Shown one piece after another: positions 16,829-25,142 of a DNA stretch of 64,000 bases. The notes beneath the pieces were generated by a model, which saw only the letters and a program-made list of their open reading frames with translations, did no database searches and had not been told where the DNA came from. The stretch comes from Streptomyces sp. NBC_01255 (GTDB lineage: Bacteria; Actinomycetota; Actinomycetes; Streptomycetales; Streptomycetaceae), in NCBI RefSeq assembly GCF_036226445.1, contig NZ_CP108474.1:248001-312000 (forward strand). Direction: 5' to 3'. The position numbers and the translations under genes are program-made. Numbering within the stretch: position 1 is the stretch's first letter; every line of letters begins with the position of its first letter.

Positions 16829-18013
16829 ATGCCCCGCCCTGCCCTGCGCCTGGCCGTCGAGCTCGACGGCGACGGCGCACATCCGGCCGCGTGGCGCCGT
16901 GCCGCGCACGCCCCCGGCGAGCTGCTGACCGCGCGTCGGCTCGCCCGTACCGCGACCGCCGCCGAGAACGCCGGATTCACGCTCGTCACCCTGGACGACT
17001 CGATCCTGCCGCCGGCCTCCGGCGCCGACCCGGTGGGCCGGATCGGCGCGGTCGAGCGCGCCGCTTTCGTCGCCGCGTCGACGAGCGTCCTCGGGGTCGC
17101 CCCCGTGATCGCCACCACCTACGCCGAACCGTTCCACGTGTCCTCGCAGCTGTCCTCCCTCGACCACCTCTCGGCCGGCCGCGCCGGCTGGGTGGTGGGC
17201 GTCGAGGAGGACCCGGCGGCCGCGCGGGCCTGGGGGCGCCCCCTCGTCGAGGGTCCCGCGGCCCGCGCCCGGGAGGCCCACGACGGGGTGCGTGTCGTCG
17301 GCGACCTCTGGGACTCGTGGGAGGACGACGCGGTGATCCGGTCCGTGGCCACGAGCCGCTATCTGGACCGCGAGCGGCTCCACTCCATCGACTTCACCGG
17401 CGAGACGTACTCCGTGAAGGGCCCGTCCATCGTGCCGCGCCCTCCGCAGGGCCGGCCCGTGGTCCTCGCCCGCCAGGGTCTCGTCCCGGCCGGGCTGACC
17501 GACGTGGCGCTGGTCGGCGGGCCGACCGCGGCGGAGACCGGCGCGGCGGGCGAGGCGGCCACGGCCGCCGGTGTGCCGCTGGCGTTCGCCGAGATCGAGG
17601 TGGCCCTCGACACCCCGCGCGAGACGGCCCGGGAGCGGATCGCCGATCTGGAGCGGTACTCCCCCTGGGAGGAGCGCCCCGACCGGCTCCGGTACACGGG
17701 GTCCGCGGACGGTCTGGTGAGCCTGCTGGCGGAGCTCGCCGCGCGCGTCGACGGGGTGCGGCTGCTGCCGCTGGTCCTCGACGAGGACCTGTCGGTGCTC
17801 TCCCGGCTCGTCCTGCCCGCGCTGTTCGTCCGGCGGCTCGCGACACGCCCGCTGCCGGGCACCACCCTCCGTACGTCACTGGGCCTCCCCCGCCCCGTCA
17901 GCCGATTCGCGACGAGCACCGCCACCAGCACCAGCACCAGCACCAGCACCAGCACCAGCACCAGAACAGTCACCAGCACCGGCACCGCTCTCGTCCGGGA
18001 GGAGACCCGATGA
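16829..18013 (+). CDS. LLM-class flavin-dependent oxidoreductase
   Basis: 394-aa luciferase-like monooxygenase, FMN-dependent. Landmarks: the N-terminal strand LRLAVELDGDG, LLTARRLARTATAAENAGFTLVTL, the TTYAEPFHVSSQLSSLDHLSAGRAGW core, and SIDFTGETYSVKGPS. ATG 16829 follows GGAAGGA. The protein ends in an odd Thr/Ser tail coded by a run of six ACCAGC hexamers (17924-17959), beyond the fold. It overlaps the next gene by ATGA. With the leader peptide and the paralogue downstream, a role in oxidative release of sulfur from organosulfur compounds is likely. Confidence 0.88.
   Translation: MPRPALRLAVELDGDGAHPAAWRRAAHAPGELLTARRLARTATAAENAGFTLVTLDDSILPPASGADPVGRIGAVERAAFVAASTSVLGVAPVIATTYAEPFHVSSQLSSLDHLSAGRAGWVVGVEEDPAAARAWGRPLVEGPAARAREAHDGVRVVGDLWDSWEDDAVIRSVATSRYLDRERLHSIDFTGETYSVKGPSIVPRPPQGRPVVLARQGLVPAGLTDVALVGGPTAAETGAAGEAATAAGVPLAFAEIEVALDTPRETARERIADLERYSPWEERPDRLRYTGSADGLVSLLAELAARVDGVRLLPLVLDEDLSVLSRLVLPALFVRRLATRPLPGTTLRTSLGLPRPVSRFATSTATSTSTSTSTSTSTRTVTSTGTALVREETR
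17924..17964 (+). repeat. ACCAGC hexanucleotide tandem repeat
   Basis: Six complete ACCAGC units (17924-17959) and a five-base remainder, inside the 3' end of the first monooxygenase gene. In frame it encodes alternating Thr-Ser. A simple repeat whose unit is a multiple of three can change length without shifting the frame. Confidence 0.9.
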
Positions 18014-19374
18014 CCCGCACCGATCCCACCGACGTCCCCCGCCCTGACGCCCGGCTCCACTTCGGCGTGTTCTTCCAGGGGGTCAACCACTGGACGATCT
18101 GGTCGGATCCGTCGAGCGGTTCACAGATCGCTCCTGCCTCGTTCCTCCAGGTGGCGCGGACCGCCGAACGAGGGCTCTTCGACGCCTTCTTCCTCGGGGA
18201 CGGGCAGCGGCTGCGCGAGTCGGAGGGCGGCATCCACGAGCTCGACGTCGCAGGGCGCCCGGACTCGATCACCCAGCTGTCGGCGCTCGCGGCCGCCACC
18301 GACCGCATCGGGCTGGTCTCCACCTCCAACACCACCTACAACGAGCCGGCCGACCTGGCCCGCCGCCTCGCGGGCCTCGACCTGCTCTCCGGCGGCCGGG
18401 CAGGCTGGAACATGGTGACCACGCACAACGCCTGGACCGGGGAGAACTTCCGGCGCGGCGGATTCCTCGACCACGCGGACCGCTACACGCGCGCCGAGGA
18501 GTTCCTCTCCGTCGCGCGTGCGGTGTGGGACGGCTGGGGGAAGGACGCCGTGGCCGCGTCGGCCGACGCGCGTTCCTGGTCGGTGCCGGGGGCGGTGGGG
18601 CGCGTACGGTCGCGCGGGGAGCACTTCGACGTCGATCTCGCGCCGACCCTGCCGCGCAGCGCCCAGGGCCACCCGGTGATCTTCCAGGCCGGGGACTCCG
18701 GTGAGGGCCGGGACTTCGGGGCGCGGAACGCGGACGTGATCTTCTCCGCGCACGGTCTGGACTTCGACGACGCGCTGGGCTTCGCCGAGGACCTCCGGCG
18801 ACGGCTCCGTGCGGTGGGGCGGCCCGAGGACGCCCTGCGGATCCTGCCGGGTACGGAGATCATCATCGGGGCGACGGAGAAGGAGGCGGAGGAGAAGGCC
18901 CGCTGGGTCCGCCTCGAACAGGTCACTCCCGCCGTGGCCCTCGGCATCGCGGGCCGGCTGTGGAACATCGACCTGTCCGGGCGGGACGCCGACGGCCCGC
19001 TGCCGGCCGAGGATCCGGTGATCGTCGAGTACACGGGAACGTTCGGGTCGAGCAGGATCAAGGACGCCCTGACGACGGTCGCCGAGTGGCGGGCGAAGGC
19101 GGAGGCCAACGGCTGGTCGCTGCGGGAGACCGTCATCGAACTCGGTCCGCAGCGCGGGCACGTGGGCACTCCGGCGGCGCTCGCGGAGAAGTTCGCGCGG
19201 TTCGTCCGGTACGGGGCGGTCGACGGCTTCAACGTCTCGCCGTACCTGGTGCCGGACGGGCTCGACGACATCGTGGACCTGCTCGTGCCCGAGCTCCAGG
19301 AGCGCGGGGTGTACCGGACCGCGTACACGGGGACGACGCTCCGCGAGCATCTGGGACTCGCTCCGGTGGAGTGA
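18010..19374 (+). CDS. NtaA/SnaA/DmoA-family FMN-dependent monooxygenase
   Basis: 454-aa luciferase-fold monooxygenase of the NtaA/SnaA/SoxA/DmoA group. Family segments: LHFGVFFQGVNHWTIWSDP at the N-terminus, FFLGDGQRL, TSNTTYNEPADLARRLAGLD, GRAGWNMVTTHN, HPVIFQAGDSGEGRDF (FMN phosphate region) and ADVIFSAHGLDF. Members oxidise dimethyl sulfide, aminopolycarboxylates, dibenzothiophene sulfone or similar with FMNH2 from a partner reductase. It is translationally coupled to the first monooxygenase. No flavin reductase is adjacent. Family assignment is secure, substrate inferred to be an organosulfur compound from the leader peptide. Confidence 0.92.
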   Translation: MTRTDPTDVPRPDARLHFGVFFQGVNHWTIWSDPSSGSQIAPASFLQVARTAERGLFDAFFLGDGQRLRESEGGIHELDVAGRPDSITQLSALAAATDRIGLVSTSNTTYNEPADLARRLAGLDLLSGGRAGWNMVTTHNAWTGENFRRGGFLDHADRYTRAEEFLSVARAVWDGWGKDAVAASADARSWSVPGAVGRVRSRGEHFDVDLAPTLPRSAQGHPVIFQAGDSGEGRDFGARNADVIFSAHGLDFDDALGFAEDLRRRLRAVGRPEDALRILPGTEIIIGATEKEAEEKARWVRLEQVTPAVALGIAGRLWNIDLSGRDADGPLPAEDPVIVEYTGTFGSSRIKDALTTVAEWRAKAEANGWSLRETVIELGPQRGHVGTPAALAEKFARFVRYGAVDGFNVSPYLVPDGLDDIVDLLVPELQERGVYRTAYTGTTLREHLGLAPVE

Positions 19375-19396
19375 CGCGCGAGCGTGGTGGCGCGGA

Positions 19397-19429
19397 CGTG
19401 GGGACGCGGTGTCCGACCGCGCCCCCACG
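19397..19429. terminator. two-part stem-loop between convergent genes
   Basis: Outer arms CGTGGGG (19397-19403) and CCCCACG (19423-19429) enclose an inner stem GCGGT/ACCGC (19406-19410, 19416-19420). It lies between the convergent monooxygenase and CocE-like genes and could end both transcripts. Confidence 0.55.
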
Positions 19430-19456
19430 CCGCGTACCGCCCACCGCCTCCCGGGC

Positions 19457-21400
19457 TCAGCCGAGGGGCAGTTCCAGGAAGGACGGCTCGCCCTCAGGGG
19501 AGCCGAAGGCGGTCTGCGTCCACGTGATGGACGCGCCGCCGTACAGCGGGTCCATGCTGTCGACGACCAGCATCAGCCGGTGGCCGGCGGGGATGTCGTA
19601 CGCGGCGGCCTGGAGGTTCCAGGTCACGGTGACGTCCTGCTCGGGCGTCAGGCCGTACACGTTGAGCGGCTCGTGGGTGATGATCCGGGCCGTCTCGTCC
19701 TCGGCGACGTCGAAGAGATGGGCGACGAGCCCCGCCGAGGTGGACGTGGAGCGGACCGTGAGGCGCAGGCGCGGGATCCCCCGGACGCGGCGGGCCGCCT
19801 GCCCCTCCCCCTCGGGCGCGAGGAGCGGCTCGGTCGTCCAGGCCACGGCGTGCCGGCGGTCGATCTTGCGGGTGTCGTAGATCTTGGGGTTGCCGGCCCA
19901 CTCCGCCTGGCCGGTCTTCATGAGCGGCATGTCCATGGCGGTCGCTTCGGTGTCCACGCCCGCGACGAACGCGCGCCGCCAGCCGGTCTCCTCCGGCGGG
20001 GCCGGCTCCGCGCCGGCGCGCGGGACGAGCAGGCCGTCGGCGCCGCCGGCCCCGTCGCCGGTGAGCCCGAACACCTCGACGCCGGTGGTGACCTCGCTCC
20101 AGGCGGCACGGGTCTCGCGGACGGCGGGTTCGACGATCCGGTCCTCGCCGGTCGGTTCGCCGGTACCGGGGTCCGTGACCGGTTCCGTGACGTAGGTGAA
20201 CATCACCTGGCTGGAGACCTCCTCCCAGTCCTCGACCCCGTTGCGCTCGCCCTTGAGGTAGTGGTCGAGCCAGGCGTACGCCTCCTCCATGGGGACGTTG
20301 GCCTTGCGGGGCTCCGTACCGATGAGCCCCGGGCCCTCGGGGGCGGCGTGGTCGCCGATCCAGAGATTGAGCCGCTTGGGCACCCGCAGGTCCTCGAAGG
20401 TCGTCAGGACCTGGTTGACCGGGAAGAGGCTCTCGTGCCAGGTGTTGGAGAAGAAGGTCGGCGTCTCGTTCTCGTTGGTGAGGGGCAGGTACGACTCGGG
20501 GGAGCGCTTCCGGCCCCACTTCACGACCTCGTGCAGGTTCCGGTCGGCCTGGAAGTCGGCCAGGATCCGCTGGTTCTCCTCGTCGAACTTCTCCTCGACC
20601 GGTCCGCCGGTGAGCGAGAGCAGCGCCTTCACGGCCGCGAGGTGGCGGGTCTTGTTGTCGTAGAGGCTGGTGGCGAGGTTGCCCCAGGTGCTGAGGGCGA
20701 CGACGGCGGAGACGCGGCCGTCGTGGGCGGCGACGAGCTGGCTGATGCCGGAGCCGTAGGACTCGCCGAGGAAACCGATGGCGCTCGGGCCGAAGTGCTG
20801 GACGGCGAAGTCGATGACGGCTGAGCCGTCGGCCCAGTCGTGGGGTCCGGCGACGTCGACGAAGCCCTCGGAGGTGGAGGGCAGTCCGGGGATGCCGAGG
20901 CCGCGGGGCGTGTAGGCGATGACGTGGTAGCCGCGGCGGGCGAGGCTGAGGTACGACCAGAGGAACAGCGGCCAGCCGAACGGAGTCCAGCCGGCCGGAA
21001 CGATGACGAGCGGATGCGGGCCGGGGCTTAGCTGGTAGAGGCTGAAGGCGGAGAGCCGGACGCCCTCGGTGGCGGACTCGATGCGGTGGTACGCGGGCCA
21101 GGCCACGCCGCGGACCTCCTCGACGTACGCGGCGAGTTCGGCCGGGAGCAGCGCGTCGGCGCTCGCCGTGCCGGGGGTGCCGCCGCCGAGGAGCGCGGTG
21201 GCGAGGGTCTGGCCGAGGCGGACGGCGTCGGGGTTCACCGTTCCGTCGGCGGCCCAGAGGCCGCCGGCGCTTCCGTTTCCGATTCCGCTTCCCGCGATGC
21301 GGGCGGTGTCGGCGGCGGTGAGGCCCACCGTGCCGTCGGGGAAGCCGGGGAAGTCTTCGGACGAGCCGGTGGTGAAGGGGTTGTCCTGGGGCACGTGCAC
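19457..21400 (-). CDS. CocE/NonD-family alpha/beta hydrolase
   Basis: 647-aa hydrolase of the X-Pro dipeptidyl-peptidase S15/CocE type. The alpha/beta core holds the nucleophile motif IGFLGESYGSGISQ, an upstream YHVIAYTPRGLG, and the acid-bearing NLWIGDHAAPEG. A C-terminal jelly-roll (VRGIPRLRLTVRSTSTSAGLVAHLFDVAED, then YDIPAGHRLMLVVDS) completes the family architecture. No signal peptide, so it acts in the cytoplasm unless exported by another route. GTG 21400 chosen because GAGAGGAA lies about 5 bases upstream. It likely cleaves an ester or amide; the substrate is unknown. Confidence 0.88.
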   Translation of the reverse strand: MHVPQDNPFTTGSSEDFPGFPDGTVGLTAADTARIAGSGIGNGSAGGLWAADGTVNPDAVRLGQTLATALLGGGTPGTASADALLPAELAAYVEEVRGVAWPAYHRIESATEGVRLSAFSLYQLSPGPHPLVIVPAGWTPFGWPLFLWSYLSLARRGYHVIAYTPRGLGIPGLPSTSEGFVDVAGPHDWADGSAVIDFAVQHFGPSAIGFLGESYGSGISQLVAAHDGRVSAVVALSTWGNLATSLYDNKTRHLAAVKALLSLTGGPVEEKFDEENQRILADFQADRNLHEVVKWGRKRSPESYLPLTNENETPTFFSNTWHESLFPVNQVLTTFEDLRVPKRLNLWIGDHAAPEGPGLIGTEPRKANVPMEEAYAWLDHYLKGERNGVEDWEEVSSQVMFTYVTEPVTDPGTGEPTGEDRIVEPAVRETRAAWSEVTTGVEVFGLTGDGAGGADGLLVPRAGAEPAPPEETGWRRAFVAGVDTEATAMDMPLMKTGQAEWAGNPKIYDTRKIDRRHAVAWTTEPLLAPEGEGQAARRVRGIPRLRLTVRSTSTSAGLVAHLFDVAEDETARIITHEPLNVYGLTPEQDVTVTWNLQAAAYDIPAGHRLMLVVDSMDPLYGGASITWTQTAFGSPEGEPSFLELPLG

Positions 21401-21576
21401 CCGTTCCTCTCGAGTGGACTGCAGACTGTCCGCGATGCGGACGGTCGCAAGCCTCACGTATGCGGGCCGGAGCGGCCAGAGCGCACGAACGGCGCACGTG
21501 TCACATAACCGTGCGGGAACGACACAAGCCGCCCCGAACTCGATGTTTGAGTACCCCGATAACGGTGCGAAGGGGG

Positions 21577-22701
21577 TCAGGAGGAGAGCCGGCCCGGCTC
21601 GGGCGGCCGGACGACGAGCAGCGCGGCGACGTCGTCGTCGAGGCCGTCGACGCCGTACGCGGCGAGATCGCGGTGGAGGATGCCGGGCAGTTCGGCGGCC
21701 GGTTCCCGCGCCCAGCCGCGCAGCCGCAGCTCCAGCGGGTAGAAGGTGCCGGCCCGGTCGCGGGTCTCGCTGACGCCGTCCGTGAAGAGCAGCATCCGGT
21801 CCCCCGGTCCGAAGGGCACCTCCTCGATCCGGTGGTGGTTCTCGGCGAGGCCCGCGAGGTTGACGGGCAGGGAGGGGTCGGCGAAGGCGACCGGCGTGAC
21901 CTCGGCCCCTCGCTGGACCAGGGGGGCGGGGTGGCCGCAGCTGAGGAGCCGGGCGATGTCCTGGCCGTCGGGGAGTTCCACGAGGACGACGGTGGCGAAG
22001 CGTTCGGCGGCATCGGATTCGGGGTCCCAGCCGCTGTAGCGCGTCAGGCCCTCGTCGAGCGTGTCGGCGAGCGCGGCCAGGTCCGGGGCCTCGTTGACGG
22101 TGGCCCGGAAGGAGCCGAGCAGGACGGCGGCGGTCTCGACGGCGCCGAGGCCCTTGCCCTGGACGTCGCCGAGCATGATCCGTACGGCTCCGGGGACCCG
22201 GACGGCCTCGTAGAAGTCGCCGCCGATCCGGGCCTTGGCGGCGGCCGCGACGTACAGCAGGTGCAGCTCGAAGCGGCCCAGGCGGTCGGGCAGGGGACGC
22301 AGGACGACGCGCTGGACGACCTCGGCGACGGCGGTGACCTCGCGCAGCTCCTTTTCGTAGCGGGTGCGGACATGGCTGACCCAGGCGGCCGCGGCGGTGA
22401 CGAGGGCGAGGACCACCTCGCTGGCGAGGAGTTCGGGGACGAGGGCTTCGTCCCGGCCGAGGTGGAGCACCGCGCGTACCGCCATGGCGAGCAGCCCGAT
22501 GCCGATGGTGCCGCGCACGCTCCAGGTGACGGCGGCGAGCGCGGGCGCGGCGACGAGGAGGCGCTCGAAACGCTCCCTGTCGGGGGTGAGGACATCGGCG
22601 GCGGCCGTCATCACGAGGATCAGGAAGGGCAGGGCGCGACCGAGGTTGAACTGTGTGCGCTCCGCCTTGCCGGGCGGGCGCCGGTGGCCGACGTCGGACA
22701 T
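21577..22701 (-). CDS. membrane-anchored SpoIIE-type phosphatase
   Basis: 374-aa PP2C-type phosphatase with a membrane anchor. Three to four hydrophobic helices lie in residues 20-110 (ALPFLILVMTAAADV, LLASEVVLALVTAAAAW). The catalytic domain has IGGDFYEAV, MLGDVQGKGLGAVE, LLFTDGVSETRD and the final DDDVAALLV. It likely acts on an anti-sigma-factor antagonist. Its ATG follows the MFS stop by one base (TGAAATG), so it is probably made from the tetR-MFS transcript. TACGAT also sits six bases before the ATG, so a second leaderless start is possible. Confidence 0.9.
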   Translation of the reverse strand: MSDVGHRRPPGKAERTQFNLGRALPFLILVMTAAADVLTPDRERFERLLVAAPALAAVTWSVRGTIGIGLLAMAVRAVLHLGRDEALVPELLASEVVLALVTAAAAWVSHVRTRYEKELREVTAVAEVVQRVVLRPLPDRLGRFELHLLYVAAAAKARIGGDFYEAVRVPGAVRIMLGDVQGKGLGAVETAAVLLGSFRATVNEAPDLAALADTLDEGLTRYSGWDPESDAAERFATVVLVELPDGQDIARLLSCGHPAPLVQRGAEVTPVAFADPSLPVNLAGLAENHHRIEEVPFGPGDRMLLFTDGVSETRDRAGTFYPLELRLRGWAREPAAELPGILHRDLAAYGVDGLDDDVAALLVVRPPEPGRLSS

Positions 22702-22702
22702 T

Positions 22703-24202
22703 TCATGATCGTACGCAGAACCGCCGTCGGGGCTCCGGTGGCGTCGGCCCCCGGCGTGTCCCCTGACGTTCCCTCGGGCGTTCCCTCGGCGGATTCCTCG
22801 GACGTTTCCCCGGGCGCTGCCTCGCGTGGTGCGCCGTGTCGGGCAGGGCGAGTGCGGCGGGGAGGGCGAGCGCCGCGATCACGGCGAGGGCCGGCAGGGC
22901 GACGCCCCGGTCCGGGACGAAACCGCCGTCCGGTGCGAGGGCGAGGAGCAGGGTCGCGGTGGCGACGCCGAGGGCGGGTCCGATGTTCATGGCGGTCTGC
23001 TGGAGGCCGCCGGCGACGCCCGCGTGGGCCTCGGGGGCGCGGTGCACGACGACGGAGGTCGCGGTGACCATCAGGGTGACGAAGCCCGCGCCGAGGAGGG
23101 CGGCGCCGGTACCGACGGAGACGGCGGAGGCCGTCGCGTCGAGGCGGGCGAGCAACAGGACGCCGAGGGTGAGCAGGACCGCACCGGCGGCCGCCGTGCG
23201 CCGGGGGCCGAAGCGGCGCTGGAGCGGCGGGCAGAGGGGCGCTCCGAGCACCATGAGCACGGCGAGCGGCAGGACGCGCAGTGCGCAGTCGAGGGGACCG
23301 AGGCCTTGGACGTCCTGGAGGAAGTACGTCGCGACGAAGAGCGTCCCGAAGAGCGCGGCCGAGGCGGCGAGGAGGACGGCGAGACCGGCGCGGATGGGCA
23401 CGCTCCGCATCAGCTCCGGTGGCAGGAGGGGGTGCGGGGCGCGGCGCTCGTGCCGGACCAGCGCGGCTCCGGCGGCCAGGGCGGCCGCGAGCACGAGGGC
23501 AGTGGTTCCGGTGCCGCCGGGGCGGGGCGCGTCGACCAGTCCGTGCACCAGGAGCCCGAGGGCCGCGGCGAGCAGGACGGCGCCGAGCGGATCGAGCGCG
23601 GCGAGTCCGGCGGAGGGGGCTCGCTCGCGGGCGTCGGCGCGCGGTTCCGGACCGGTGAGGGCGAGCAGGCCGATCGCGAGGGTCGGCGGCACGCCGAGGA
23701 GGAAGACCGCGCGCCAGCCGTACGAGGAGACGAGTGCGCCGCCCACGAGGGGGCCCGCCGCCGCGGCGAGGCCGATGGCGGCGGTGCGCACGGCGATCGG
23801 CGTCGCGAGCCGCTCGGGTGGGAACGCGGTGCGCAGCATGCCGAGGGTGGCGGGCTGGAGGAGCGCCCCGCAGACCCCCTGGAGCACGCGCAGCGCGATC
23901 ACGGCGCCGATGCCGGGGGCGAGGGCGATGCCGGCGGAGGCGGCGGCGAAGCCGAGGGCGCCGACGGCGAAGACGCGGCGGTGGCCGTGGCGGTCGCCGA
24001 GGCGGCCGGCGAAGACGAGGAGGCTCGCGACGGTGACGAGGTAGGCGGTGCTGGTCCACTGCACCTGTCCGACGTCGGCGTGCAGGTCTCGCTGGAGGGC
24101 GGGTTGGGCGACGGTGAGGACGGTGCCGTCGAGGGCGACGACGGCGGCGCCGACGACACTGCACGCCAGGGTGGAGGCGCGGCGCGGTCCTGTCGCGGTC
24201 AC
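22703..24202 (-). CDS. DHA2-type MFS drug exporter
   Basis: 499-aa, about 14 transmembrane helices, proton-driven multidrug exporter. Motifs: LDGTVLTVAQPALQRDL in helix 1, the loop motif GRLGDRHGHRRVF, and GVCGALLQPATLGMLRTAFP. It starts with GTG overlapping the tetR stop (GTGA). The last 40 residues are an Arg/Pro-rich tail (KRPRNPPRERPRERQ) coded by degenerate 12-bp repeats around 22764-22825, unlike the rest of the protein. It is regulated by the upstream TetR. Export of a toxic hydrophobic compound is inferred. Confidence 0.9.
   Translation of the reverse strand: MTATGPRRASTLACSVVGAAVVALDGTVLTVAQPALQRDLHADVGQVQWTSTAYLVTVASLLVFAGRLGDRHGHRRVFAVGALGFAAASAGIALAPGIGAVIALRVLQGVCGALLQPATLGMLRTAFPPERLATPIAVRTAAIGLAAAAGPLVGGALVSSYGWRAVFLLGVPPTLAIGLLALTGPEPRADARERAPSAGLAALDPLGAVLLAAALGLLVHGLVDAPRPGGTGTTALVLAAALAAGAALVRHERRAPHPLLPPELMRSVPIRAGLAVLLAASAALFGTLFVATYFLQDVQGLGPLDCALRVLPLAVLMVLGAPLCPPLQRRFGPRRTAAAGAVLLTLGVLLLARLDATASAVSVGTGAALLGAGFVTLMVTATSVVVHRAPEAHAGVAGGLQQTAMNIGPALGVATATLLLALAPDGGFVPDRGVALPALAVIAALALPAALALPDTAHHARQRPGKRPRNPPRERPRERQGTRRGPTPPEPRRRFCVRS
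22764..22825 (-). repeat. degenerate 12-bp repeats in the MFS 3' end
   Basis: Units such as GACGTTCCCTCGG, GCGTTCCCTCGG and GACGTTTCCCCGG recur in tandem with substitutions. On the coding strand they specify the Arg/Pro/Glu-rich tail of the exporter. Confidence 0.6.
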
Positions 24203-24876
24203 GGGGCGGGCTCCACGGGCCCGAGGTGGGCGTCGAGCGCGGCGGCGAGGAGCGGGGCGGGATCGGTGCCGCCGGTGGCGAGCGGAAGGCTGCCCCAGTG
24301 CCAGAGCTGGGCGATGCCGTGGAGGTTGGCCCAGAGAGCGCCGGCGCGCACAGCCGCGCCCGCACGCACAGCCGCGTCCGCTTGCGACGTCGTGTCCGCG
24401 CTCAGTGCCGCGTCAGCGGGCCGCGCGGGATCCGTGGCGCGGGCGACGAGCCCGGCGAGGTGGGCGAAGAGCGGCAGGCTCGTCTCGCGCAGTCCCAGCC
24501 CGCCGCTTTCGAGCAGGTCGTGGCGGAACATCAGCTCGTACATGCCGCGCCGGCTCCCCGCGTACGCGAGGTAGACGCGGGCGAGGATCGCGATCCGTTC
24601 GCGCGGCCCCGCATCCTCCCGGTCCTCCTCCGCGAGGCGGTCGGCCAGCTCGGCGAAGCCCTGGCGGGCGATGGCCGACAGGAGGTCCAGATGGGTCGGG
24701 AAGTAGCGGCGGGGGGCTCCGTGGGAGACACCGGCCCTGCGGGCGATCTCGCGCAGGGACAGGGCCTGCGCGCCTTCGGCGTTCACCAGCTCGACGCCCG
24801 CCCGGACGAGACGTCCGCGCAGCCCGTCCTCGCGCTCCTCGCGCTCGTCGTGATCTTCGTTCTCCTGATGTTGCAT
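24199..24876 (-). CDS. TetR-family repressor of the adjacent MFS exporter
   Basis: 225-aa repressor. The N-terminal helix-turn-helix is standard: LSLREIARRAGVSHGAPRRYFPTHLDLLSAI. The ligand domain has a TetR_C-like core (YELMFRHDLLESGG) and a repetitive Ala/Asp insert near residues 160-180. ATG at 24876 is chosen because two palindromes TAGACACTGTCTA (24876-24888, 24900-24912) flank and include the promoter hexamers, and the second ends on the ATG. The gene overlaps the exporter start by four bases. Autoregulation plus control of the exporter and the phosphatase is the likely role. Confidence 0.93.
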   Translation of the reverse strand: MQHQENEDHDEREEREDGLRGRLVRAGVELVNAEGAQALSLREIARRAGVSHGAPRRYFPTHLDLLSAIARQGFAELADRLAEEDREDAGPRERIAILARVYLAYAGSRRGMYELMFRHDLLESGGLGLRETSLPLFAHLAGLVARATDPARPADAALSADTTSQADAAVRAGAAVRAGALWANLHGIAQLWHWGSLPLATGGTDPAPLLAAALDAHLGPVEPAP

Positions 24877-24912
24877 AGACACTGTCTACCAAGATCGAGT
24901 AGACACTGTCTA
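24876..24912 (-). promoter_or_regulatory. twin TetR operators overlapping a leaderless promoter
   Basis: The 13-bp palindrome TAGACACTGTCTA occurs twice with a 24-bp period (24876-24888, 24900-24912). Read on the minus strand, each copy starts with TAGACA, the two being 18 bases apart, so they double as -35 and -10 boxes. The ATG comes six bases after the second box. Repressor binding would block polymerase directly. Confidence 0.8.
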
Positions 24913-24944
24913 CCCACGCTCGCACACTGTTCGGTTACACTGAG

Positions 24945-25056
24945 GGACAGCGAAGGGGAGTAGCCCTGCGAACCGGTCGTCGACACACTGGAACCCCCGG
25001 GTTCCCGGTGACCGGGTCCACGCACGACGTGGACGGGCGAGACCTTCGGCCAGGCA
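24945..25056 (+). ncRNA. yybP-ykoY (Mn2+) riboswitch aptamer
   Basis: The conserved 5' part GCGAAGGGGAGTAGC (24950-24964) and 3' part GGGCGAGACCTTCGGCC (from 25035) match the yybP-ykoY motif. P1 is formed by CGAAGG (24951-24956) with CCTTCG (25043-25048). A GC-rich internal arm (CCCGGG, then GACCGGGTC-like pairs and CACGACGTG) fills the centre. The aptamer binds Mn2+ and normally turns on export genes. It lies directly upstream of a UPF0016 transporter, a classical partner. Ends are approximate. Confidence 0.88.
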
Positions 25057-25074
25057 TCAACCGCGTCCGCGATT

Positions 25075-25142
25075 CCGTGGGCGTGGTCCGTCATGCCGGG
25101 CCGAGTGGTCCTCCCGTCGCCGTCGAGGTGCGGAGCCCACGG
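25075..25142 (+). promoter_or_regulatory. expression-platform helix, candidate 1
   Basis: CCGTGGGC (25075-25082) is complementary to GCCCACGG (25135-25142). It lies between the Mn2+ aptamer and the transporter start and may be part of the switching region. Confidence 0.4.

Noticed and set aside
17924..17964. Possible CRISPR-like repeats
   Set aside because: Units are six bases with no spacers and lie in a coding region; no cas gene.
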